NCBI GenBank assembly: GCA_009781535.1
Contig: WQXX01000001.1
Location: forward strand, 1 to 30,450
Direction: 5' to 3'
Length of the DNA: 30,450 nt
From: Coriobacteriia bacterium
GTDB taxonomy: Bacteria; Actinomycetota; Coriobacteriia; Coriobacteriales; UBA8131
Shown: positions 7,208-14,065 of the stretch, in pieces
Layout of the letters: each line of letters opens with the position of its first letter
Numbering within the stretch: the first letter of the stretch is position 1
The notes under the pieces: model-generated
Seen by the model: the letters and a program-made list of their open reading frames with translations, nothing else
The model's database searches: none
Told to the model about the DNA's origin: nothing
Made by a program: the position numbers and the translations under genes

Positions 7208-10200
7208 TATGCGTGTTCATGAGTTGGCCAAAGAATTCGGAATGAACTCCAAGGAATTACTTGACCGGCTCCAGGAGATGAAAATCCCTGCAAAAAGCCA
7301 TTCTTCGACCTTAGTGGATGCGTATGTTGACCGCATTCGGAAAAAACTCGGCCCTGAAGTTGCTCAGCGTGCCTCTGAGGCAGAGGCTATACGGGCCCAG
7401 GAAGAAGCTGCACGTGCAGAAGAAGAACAGCGGCGACGTATTGAGGAAGCCGCTGCAAACAAGGCGGCTGTTGAGGCTGAACGGGCTCAGCGCGAGGCAC
7501 AACGCAGCGAGCGCGAGGCTCGCGAAGCCCGTGAAGCCCGTGAAGCTAAAGAGGCCGAGCTTATCTCAAGCGTTGTCATCGATGAACCAGATGAGGAGCC
7601 GGAAGCGCCTGCTCCCAAACCTATCCCCAAATTCAGCGGTTTGCTCTCCCAGATAGAAGCAGAACGTAATCGCCTTGAGGCTGAAAAGATCGCACGGCAG
7701 GAAAGTAAACGTGTAACGGTAAAAGAGAAGATCCCCGGTTATTCGGCAGGTACGGTCGGTGGCGTCGCGCCTGGCGCAGGCGGCGAAAGAGGCAGGAAAG
7801 GCAGCGGCGCTGGAGCGGGCCCAGCTCGCCCAGCTGGTGCTTCTGGCAAGACACGTCCTACCGGTGCTCCAGGCCAGGTTCGCCCTGCAGGCGGTGGCGC
7901 TGCCGCTCAGACTCGCCCAGCAGGCAGTAGCGCTGCCACTGGACAAGCTCGCCAAACTGGCGGCGCCGTTCCAACTCGTCAAGCAGGCCCTGCAGGAGCA
8001 TCTCGCCTTCCAGGTGCTGCAGGTGGGTCGCCAGGTCGTGTGCCAGACGTTCGCAAAAGCGCTTCTGCAGGTGTTGGCGGCGCTGGTTCAAGTGGTGCAA
8101 ACGTTGTTTCCACCGATGCTTTGGTCAGTAAAGCGGGCGCTACAGGCAGCGCTCAGGGGATAAGCTCCACCACCCCAACGCGTGGTGTGTCGGGGAAGGA
8201 TCTCCAGGATCCTAAAATAGCTAAATTGAGTAGCAAATTTATCGATGCTGGGGATGACGATGATGGTGAGACCTCCCAGCGCCGAGGTGGCAGAGGCAAG
8301 AAGGGTGGTCGCGACGTTGCGCATGATAAGGATCGCGAAGGCCTTCGCAGGAAACCTGCCGTAAAAGAGGATCGCCGTGCGAATGTCATGCACTACGCAG
8401 ACGTTATCGACCTTGATGATGATATGCTTGAAGACGAACGCTATCGGCAGATGGCGATTGCTGCTGAGCAGCTACAGCGTGAGCGCGTCTTGGCAGAAGC
8501 ACGAGCAGCGGTAGAGGCTGCCACCGATGAAGGCGAAGGCCGTCGGCGCAAGCGCAAGGAGAAACGTGTCGCCGAGGCCAAGGAGCGTGCCGAGCTCGAG
8601 GCAATCGAGAAGGGCCTCGATATCGAGGTTTTGCTCGATACCTCCATCGTCCAGGTTACCAGCGGTATTACTGTCCAGGAATTTGCCGACGCCATCGGCA
8701 TCGCTTCGAAAGATATCGTCAAGAAGCTCTTCTTGCTCGGATCACCCTTTACCGTTACCCAGACTATGCCGGATGACCTTGTCACACAAATCGCAGCTGA
8801 TTTCGAGGTCAAGATCCGTATTGTGTCCCCAGAAGAACAATATGCAGTCCAGATCCATGACAGCCCTGATGACCTCAAACCCCGTCCGCCGGTGGTCACG
8901 GTCATGGGCCATGTCGATCATGGCAAGACCTCGCTGCTCGACGCCATCCGCTCGACAGGCGTCGCTGCAACTGAGGCGGGCGGCATCACGCAGCATATCG
9001 GCGCTTCGGTTGCCGAGATCAACGGCCGCCAGATCACCTTCATCGATACCCCGGGCCATGAGGCGTTTACAGCCATGCGCGCCCGTGGTGCGAAGGTCAC
9101 CGACGTGGTGGTCCTTGTGGTTGCCGCCGATGACGGCGTTATGCCGCAGACCATCGAAGCTATCAACCACGCGAATGCTGCCGGTGTTCCCATCGTGGTT
9201 GCGGTCAATAAGATTGACAAAGCCAATGCCACGCCTGAGCGCGTACGGCAAGAACTCACCGACCAAGGCATCATTCCGGAGGAATGGGGCGGGCAGAACA
9301 TGTTCGTCGACGTCTCCGCCAAGATGCGTCTCGGTATCGACGAGCTGCTCGAACTCATCCTGCTCCAAGCCGACGTGCTTGAGCTTAAGGCCAACCCCAA
9401 CGCCCTTGCTTCCGGGTTTGTCATCGAGGCAAAACTCGACAAAGGACGCGGCCCGGTGGCAACGGTGCTCGTACAACGTGGCAAACTCAAGGTCGGAGAC
9501 ATCGTGGTTGCCGGCACTGCACATGGCCGCGTCCGTGCGCTCGTCAATCCCTTTGGCGAAAGTGTTGAAGGCGTCTCTCCTGCCGATCCAGTCGAGATCG
9601 TCGGTTTGGCTTCGGTACCGGCTGCCGGTGATGAGTTCAGGGTATTTGCCGATGAACGTGACGCTCGCAACCTCGCCGAGGACCGTGCCTTGCGCCAGCG
9701 CCTCGCCGAGCATCAGAAGAAGGACCGCGTGACGCTCGTTGACCTCTTTACCCGTATCGAGCAGGATAAGCTTTCAGAGCTCAACCTCGTGGTCAAGGCT
9801 GACGTCCAAGGCTCTATTGAAGCGCTTTCCGACGCGCTTGCCAAGATGGATCAATCTGAGGTCCGTATCGATATCATCCACTCTGCTGTCGGTGGTATCA
9901 CCGAAACCGACGTCACGCTTGCGGCTGCATCTGACGCCATCGTTGTCGGCTTTAATGTGCGCCCATCTGCCAAGGCAAAAGCCCTTGCTGACAAGGAACA
10001 GATCGAGATCAAGACCTATCGTGTCATCTACCAAGCCATCGAGGAAATCAACGCAGCCCGTGTCGGCTTGCTTTCACCAGACATCGTCGAGAAGGATATG
10101 GGTATGGCCGAGGTACGCGACCTGTTCAGGGTGCCGCGTGTGGGCACCATTGCCGGCTGTATGGTCACCGAAGGCGAGATCTCGCGCGATGACAGGATAC

Positions 10201-10385
10201 GTATCGTCCGTGAGGGTACGGTCATCCATGATGGAAGCATGGCCTCGCTGCGTCGCTATAAAGAAGACGTTAAGCATGTTCGTGCTGGGTACGAATGCGG
10301 TATCAGTATCGACAACTTCCAAGATATCAAGCTCGGGGATATCCTCGAAGCCTACAAGGTTACTACAGTCGCACGTGTCAACTAG
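7200..10385 (+). CDS. infB: Translation initiation factor IF-2
   Basis: The product is 1061 residues, a long IF-2. This GTPase brings initiator fMet-tRNA to the 30S subunit and promotes 50S joining. The first IF2_N domain (MRVHELAKEFGMNSKELLDRL) is at the start. A charged Glu/Arg coiled-coil stretch follows (about 60-125), then a Gly/Ala/Pro-rich linker (about 180-320), another charged basic region (about 350-475) and a second IF2_N segment (from about 488). The G domain has G1 GHVDHGKT at 570-577, G3 DTPGHEAF and G4 NKID, followed by domains II, III and the fMet-tRNA-binding C-terminal barrel. The linker carries loose (T/V)RP(A/T)G repeats. ATG 7200 overlaps ylxR by 8 nt. A long second open frame over the linker is a composition effect. 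Confidence 0.97.
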   Translation: MASMRVHELAKEFGMNSKELLDRLQEMKIPAKSHSSTLVDAYVDRIRKKLGPEVAQRASEAEAIRAQEEAARAEEEQRRRIEEAAANKAAVEAERAQREAQRSEREAREAREAREAKEAELISSVVIDEPDEEPEAPAPKPIPKFSGLLSQIEAERNRLEAEKIARQESKRVTVKEKIPGYSAGTVGGVAPGAGGERGRKGSGAGAGPARPAGASGKTRPTGAPGQVRPAGGGAAAQTRPAGSSAATGQARQTGGAVPTRQAGPAGASRLPGAAGGSPGRVPDVRKSASAGVGGAGSSGANVVSTDALVSKAGATGSAQGISSTTPTRGVSGKDLQDPKIAKLSSKFIDAGDDDDGETSQRRGGRGKKGGRDVAHDKDREGLRRKPAVKEDRRANVMHYADVIDLDDDMLEDERYRQMAIAAEQLQRERVLAEARAAVEAATDEGEGRRRKRKEKRVAEAKERAELEAIEKGLDIEVLLDTSIVQVTSGITVQEFADAIGIASKDIVKKLFLLGSPFTVTQTMPDDLVTQIAADFEVKIRIVSPEEQYAVQIHDSPDDLKPRPPVVTVMGHVDHGKTSLLDAIRSTGVAATEAGGITQHIGASVAEINGRQITFIDTPGHEAFTAMRARGAKVTDVVVLVVAADDGVMPQTIEAINHANAAGVPIVVAVNKIDKANATPERVRQELTDQGIIPEEWGGQNMFVDVSAKMRLGIDELLELILLQADVLELKANPNALASGFVIEAKLDKGRGPVATVLVQRGKLKVGDIVVAGTAHGRVRALVNPFGESVEGVSPADPVEIVGLASVPAAGDEFRVFADERDARNLAEDRALRQRLAEHQKKDRVTLVDLFTRIEQDKLSELNLVVKADVQGSIEALSDALAKMDQSEVRIDIIHSAVGGITETDVTLAAASDAIVVGFNVRPSAKAKALADKEQIEIKTYRVIYQAIEEINAARVGLLSPDIVEKDMGMAEVRDLFRVPRVGTIAGCMVTEGEISRDDRIRIVREGTVIHDGSMASLRRYKEDVKHVRAGYECGISIDNFQDIKLGDILEAYKVTTVARVN

Positions 10386-10441
10386 CCGCAGATCCCTAGC
10401 TTATGCACTCATGACAAGTTGGTGCAAATGGAGGTATCAAC

Positions 10442-10876
10442 ATGAAACAATCACTCACTTCGCGCAAGTTGAATGAAGCGGCGCGCACCGCATTAGCCGA
10501 GATTCTGCTGACTGAGGTTGCAGACCCGCGCTTGGCTATGCTGACCGTTTCTGCCGTACAGGTCACGAGGGACAGAAGCATCGCGAACGTCTTTGTATCA
10601 ACCGATCCTGCGCGTTATTCGGAAGTCTCTGACGGGCTCGAAAGCGCCAAGGGCCGCCTGCGTTCTTTGCTCGGTCAGGAACTGGGGTGGCGCGTTACCC
10701 CTGAGTTACGCTTTTCTATCGATACCGGTTTGGATCATGCCATGCTCATCTCCGAAGCTTTGAAGAACGTGCCCGAGACACATGCATCTGAAGAATACGA
10801 AAACAGCCTTCTGGGCGAGAGCGATTTGGATGATCTTGCCTATGCAGAAGGCGTACCTGATCTTGAGGAGGAGTGA
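10442..10876 (+). CDS. rbfA: 30S ribosome-binding factor RbfA
   Basis: The product is 144 residues. RbfA binds the 30S subunit near helix 1 and is required for late 16S maturation. The KH-like fold shows RKLNEAARTALAEILLTEVADPRLAMLTVSAVQVTRDRSIANVFVS and the typical TPELRFSIDTGLDHAMLISEAL near residues 80-101. The C-terminal ~30 residues are acidic (SDLDDLAYAEGVPDLEEE) and longer than in E. coli. GGAGG lies 6 nt before the ATG. It is 56 nt after infB and nearly touches the next gene, with the Shine-Dalgarno for that gene inside its last codons. Confidence 0.94.
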   Translation: MKQSLTSRKLNEAARTALAEILLTEVADPRLAMLTVSAVQVTRDRSIANVFVSTDPARYSEVSDGLESAKGRLRSLLGQELGWRVTPELRFSIDTGLDHAMLISEALKNVPETHASEEYENSLLGESDLDDLAYAEGVPDLEEE

Positions 10877-10881
10877 CTCAC

Positions 10882-10953
10882 ATGGAAACTCTTACGGTAG
10901 GTGAGACGCTTACGGCTGGTGAGACCCCCGCAGTAGCGGAGACACTTACCGTA
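10882..10953 (+). repeat. Four 18-bp in-frame units at the nrnA 5' end
   Basis: Units are 10882-10899, 10900-10917, 10918-10935 and 10936-10953, coding xET(L/P)(T/A)(V/A). The family's conserved sequence starts directly after them with DKALALLENAKTVAICSH. Confidence 0.8.
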
Positions 10954-11919
10954 GATAAAGCGCTTGCGTTGCTGGAAAACGCAAAGACAGTAGCCATCTG
11001 CTCCCATGTCAATCCAGATGGTGATGCGCTCGGCTCCGCCCTTGCCCTTGCCGCCCTGTTGCGTGCCCGTGGTTGCGAGGTAGCCTGCCTGCTTGCCCAA
11101 GACCGTCCCGCTCCGGCGCTTTATGGTTTTCTGAACGGATACGAGTTCCTGCCTGCCAGCTCCTATACCGCAACTCCTGACCTGTTTGTTGCGCTGGACC
11201 TGCCAGGCGCTTCCCGTCTTGGTGACGGCGTGGCTGTCTTGGATCGCGCTTTACACAGCCTGTGCATCGACCATCATCCCAACTATACCGGTTTTACCGA
11301 CTCCTATTATGGAGATGAGCAAGCTGCCGCAACCGCCTCGCTTGTGTGGGATATCATCAAGGAAAGCGGCATTACGATCACTCCAGACATGGCAGCGTAT
11401 TGTTATGTAGCCGTTATGACCGACACGGGACGCTTTGCCTATCAGAACACCAACGTCCGCACCTTCCTTGATGCTGCCGAGATGGTGGAACATGGCGCCG
11501 ACCCTACCTTCATCAACACACAGGTCTATGGGAATAAATCGATACCTCTTTTACGGCTCGAGTCGCGCCTTATCGAGCGGATGAGTTTTTCCCATGACAA
11601 CACGACCGTCTATTCCTGGGTCGAAGACGAGGACTTCAAGGAACTGGGCGTCAGCAGCGACGATACTGAAAGCCTGCCTATCATTTTGCGCTCTATCGCA
11701 GATGTTAAGGTTGCAGCCTTGCTGCGTGCCGAGAAGGACAAGGTACGCGTGAACCTGCGTTCGCGTTGTGATTGCGACGTGGGGGAGCTTGCCTGTCGCT
11801 TTGGTGGTGGAGGCCATCGTGCCGCCTCTGGATTCACTTATAACGGCTCACTTGATGAGACGATAAATGTTCTGTCGGAAGCGTTCGAGCAACTTGTGTG
11901 CACGGATGATAGCCAGTAA
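10882..11919 (+). CDS. nrnA: DHH-DHHA1 phosphodiesterase (NrnA / CnpB type)
   Basis: The product is 345 residues. The family hydrolyses nanoRNA, pAp and, in several actinobacteria and Firmicutes, c-di-AMP or pApA. The DHH domain shows ICSHVNPDGDALGS (39-52, Asp46 and Asp48), the second Asp in FVALDLPG, and DHH at 130-132. The DHHA1 domain ends in CRFGGGGHRAASGF. The mycobacterial c-di-AMP phosphodiesterase CnpB has the same architecture and also sits near rbfA and truB. I chose ATG 10882 because the GAGGAGG ending at 10871 lies 10 nt before it; GTG 10873 is only 1 nt away from it. The first 24 residues are four hexapeptides (METLTV, GETLTA, GETPAV, AETLTV) encoded by four 18-bp units and are not part of the family fold. 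With disA in the same window, a c-di-AMP role is plausible but inferred. Confidence 0.92.
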   Translation: METLTVGETLTAGETPAVAETLTVDKALALLENAKTVAICSHVNPDGDALGSALALAALLRARGCEVACLLAQDRPAPALYGFLNGYEFLPASSYTATPDLFVALDLPGASRLGDGVAVLDRALHSLCIDHHPNYTGFTDSYYGDEQAAATASLVWDIIKESGITITPDMAAYCYVAVMTDTGRFAYQNTNVRTFLDAAEMVEHGADPTFINTQVYGNKSIPLLRLESRLIERMSFSHDNTTVYSWVEDEDFKELGVSSDDTESLPIILRSIADVKVAALLRAEKDKVRVNLRSRCDCDVGELACRFGGGGHRAASGFTYNGSLDETINVLSEAFEQLVCTDDSQ

Positions 11920-12895
11920 GCGTGGCGCGACAGGGCTTTCGGGCATTATCGCTGTTGATAAACCTGCGGGTCTGACCTCACATGACATCGTCAACCGTAT
12001 CCGGCGCATCACCCGCGAGCGCCGGGTAGGGCATTGCGGCACGCTCGATCCTTTTGCCACAGGTTTGCTGATGGTGTGCATCGGCCCGGCGACGCGCCTG
12101 GCTGACTATCTGATGGGCGCGCGCAAGCGGTATGTGGCGCGCATTTCCTTTGGGGTTTTAACCGATACCGATGACTGCGAAGGGGCTGTTGTCGAGGTTT
12201 GTCCATTGGACGGGGAACTGTTTGATAAGCTTTCTTCCTTTGAGTTCGCGCAGGGTTTTCTTGCGGGTCTGGTAGGCAGACATGAGCAGATTCCCCCCTC
12301 ATACAGCGCCATACAACGTGATGGCGTGCGTTCTTATGACGCGGCACGGCGGGGTGACATTCTCACACTAAAGGCGCGTCCTATCGAGGTGTATGCCGCC
12401 GAGCTGCTGGGAATCTTGGCACAGGGAGATGAGACGCCGCTACAAGCTGACGCCACTTTGGGTTTAACCTGGGATGTCGCCTTTGAGGTCTCGAAAGGCA
12501 CCTACATCCGTGCGCTGGCCCGCGACATCGCTGGGCAGCTTGGTACCTGTGGGCATCTGGCCGCCTTGCGGCGCACAAGCAGCGGACAGATCGGCTTGGC
12601 AGATGCGTATACGCTTGAAGCAATCGAAGCACGAGGTGTGGAGGCATGTTTTCTTGATCCAGTGTGCGCTTTAGGATTGCCAACCTACGTCTTAGATGCG
12701 CAACAACGAGCCGACGTCTTGAATGGACGTCCGTTAACGCCTGACCCGCAGGTGTTTTCATCAGCAAAAAGGGATGGTAGTATTGTTGCCTGCATCTGCG
12801 ATGATGCTTTTTTTGCTTTGTACCGCTACGACGAAGGGCAAGGAAACCTGCGTGCGTTGGCGGTCATCCCCGGTGCTGTGAGACTATTGAAGTAA
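11906..12895 (+). CDS. truB: tRNA pseudouridine(55) synthase TruB
   Basis: The product is 329 residues. It isomerises U55 of the tRNA T-loop to pseudouridine and can act as a tRNA chaperone. GIIAVDKPAGLTSHDIVNRIRRI opens the fold, and the catalytic Asp48 is in GHCGTLDPFATGLL. Downstream are RYVARISFGVLTDTDD (KxY motif region), IPPSYSAIQRDGVRSYDAAR and a C-terminal PUA-like region. I chose ATG 11906 (MIASKRGATG) rather than ATG 11867. It overlaps the nrnA end by 14 nt instead of 53 and leaves a short leader before the conserved core; no clear Shine-Dalgarno supports either, so translational coupling is assumed. Residues 165-180 carry a short insertion (LGILAQGDETPLQADA). Confidence 0.94.
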   Translation: MIASKRGATGLSGIIAVDKPAGLTSHDIVNRIRRITRERRVGHCGTLDPFATGLLMVCIGPATRLADYLMGARKRYVARISFGVLTDTDDCEGAVVEVCPLDGELFDKLSSFEFAQGFLAGLVGRHEQIPPSYSAIQRDGVRSYDAARRGDILTLKARPIEVYAAELLGILAQGDETPLQADATLGLTWDVAFEVSKGTYIRALARDIAGQLGTCGHLAALRRTSSGQIGLADAYTLEAIEARGVEACFLDPVCALGLPTYVLDAQQRADVLNGRPLTPDPQVFSSAKRDGSIVACICDDAFFALYRYDEGQGNLRALAVIPGAVRLLK

Positions 12896-12913
12896 AGGGA
12901 AAAGGAAGGGAAC

Positions 12914-13894
12914 GTGGGAAATTCGAAAACGATGGCAGAAGTGTCAGAGACTTTGGCGGATGCCAGCCACATTCAGGCTCCGTTGATCATCTGGCATGAA
13001 GGAATGGAAGCGCTCGGAAGCGCAGCATGCGCATTCGGCGTTTTTGATGGCGTACACCACGGGCACCAATTCATTATCTCCCGCGCTTTAGCAGATGCGC
13101 GTGTACGCGGAATTGGTGCCTACATCATCACCTTTGACCGCGATCCGGAGGAGCAACTGCATCCTGATGCGCCCTGTCGCAAGCTCTTGAGCAACGAGGA
13201 TCGTCTCAGTCTTTTGGCACGTACAGGAGTGGACGGCGTGCTTGTGATCCCCTTTGAGAAAGGCCTCTCTGGTCTAAGCCCAAACGCTTTCTGTGAAACG
13301 GTCATCAAGTCGGCGTTTCCGACATGCTTCCTTCATACCGGAGAGGACTTCAGGTATGGGACCAGAGCGCTTGGTACAGCCGCAACGCTGAATAACTGGG
13401 CGCATGTGTACGGAGGTTCGCTGACGGCGCATAAACTCTACGATGAGGAGGGCGCTGCTGTCAGTGCGACGCGTATCCGTGGGCTGCTGCAGGAAAGCCA
13501 ACTCGGGGAGGCGACACGTCTGCTCACCCGCCCCTTCTATCTTACCGGTATTGTTGTGGAAGGGCGTCGCGAGGGCAGCCGGATGGGTATTCCCACAGCC
13601 AACCTTAAAACTGCCTATCCTGCGGTAACGCTCGGAGACGGAGTGTATGGTGGATATGTTCATGTAGATGGGCTTCGCTACCGTGCAGCTATCTCGGTGG
13701 GCGCTGCATCGACATTCGGAGTGGACGTCTTTTCCATCGAGCCGCATCTGCTTGACTTTGAAGGCGACCTTTATGGTAAGACGATCACGTTATATTTCAT
13801 CTCATATCTGCGTCCGATGAAGACCTTTGACAGCCCTGAGGAGCTGAAAGAAGCGATTATGTGCGATATCGACTGGACTCGTGAGAACCTTTGA
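12914..13894 (+). CDS. ribF: Bifunctional riboflavin kinase / FAD synthetase RibF
   Basis: The product is 326 residues. It phosphorylates riboflavin to FMN and adenylylates FMN to FAD. The N-terminal nucleotidyltransferase domain has FGVFDGVHHGHQ, with the HxGH-type motif at 48-51, and the SATRIR motif (about 187-192). The C-terminal riboflavin-kinase domain has GIPTANL (about 226-232) and VYGGYV. GTG 12914 follows AAGGAAGGGAAC closely. The first ~30 residues are longer than usual. The gene lies 18 nt after truB, the standard neighbour, and ends the operon facing hppA. Confidence 0.95.
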   Translation: MGNSKTMAEVSETLADASHIQAPLIIWHEGMEALGSAACAFGVFDGVHHGHQFIISRALADARVRGIGAYIITFDRDPEEQLHPDAPCRKLLSNEDRLSLLARTGVDGVLVIPFEKGLSGLSPNAFCETVIKSAFPTCFLHTGEDFRYGTRALGTAATLNNWAHVYGGSLTAHKLYDEEGAAVSATRIRGLLQESQLGEATRLLTRPFYLTGIVVEGRREGSRMGIPTANLKTAYPAVTLGDGVYGGYVHVDGLRYRAAISVGAASTFGVDVFSIEPHLLDFEGDLYGKTITLYFISYLRPMKTFDSPEELKEAIMCDIDWTRENL

Positions 13895-13914
13895 ATATCG
13901 TCTTCGTTTACTCA

Positions 13915-14008
13915 GTAAAATAGCTAGAGGAATTAGCAAAAAAGAATCAGTGCCTCTTCAAAATCACAACATCACTGATTGGTAAAATAGCTAGAAAAAT
14001 TAGCAAAA
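13915..14008. repeat. Two 27-bp A/T-rich direct repeats in the ribF-hppA spacer
   Basis: 13915-13941 and 13982-14008 are identical at 25 of 27 positions (gg versus aa near the middle). Between them lies the inverted repeat 13945-13952/13973-13980. Read on the minus strand, each direct repeat is the T-rich tail after a hairpin. Confidence 0.8.
13945..13980 (-). terminator. Second, weaker terminator-like hairpin downstream of hppA
   Basis: AATCAGTG (13945-13952) and CACTGATT (13973-13980) pair perfectly around a 20-nt loop. On the minus strand the stem is followed by CTTTTTTG. It may act as a back-up terminator. On the plus strand, after ribF, no U-tract follows. Confidence 0.4.
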
Positions 14009-14011
14009 TAA

Positions 14012-14047
14012 AGAGGGCGGCAGGACGAGATCGTCCTGCCGCCCTCT
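14012..14047 (-). terminator. Strong hairpin terminator of hppA (perhaps bidirectional)
   Basis: 17 bases (14012-14028) pair perfectly with 14031-14047 across two central bases; the real loop would be 4-6 nt. On the minus strand it starts 18 nt after the hppA stop and is followed by TTATTTTGC, a usable U-tract. On the plus strand the following bases are not U-rich. Confidence 0.85.
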
Positions 14048-14065
14048 GGCAATCATCTCAAACAG

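Noticed and set aside
7759..8163. 134-codon Leu/Ala/Gln-rich frame resembling a membrane or coiled-coil protein
   Set aside because: It is a phase-shifted reading of the Gly/Ala/Pro-rich IF-2 linker; the composition follows from GC-rich repeats.
8527..9732. 401-codon plus-strand frame and a 323-codon minus-strand frame (8742-9713) over infB
   Set aside because: Both lie within the conserved IF-2 G domain; their Arg/Ser-rich or mixed composition is that of out-of-phase reading.
13915..14008. Two-repeat minimal CRISPR array
   Set aside because: Only two imperfect A/T-rich repeats, no cas genes nearby, and the repeats are better explained as T-rich terminator tails on the minus strand.
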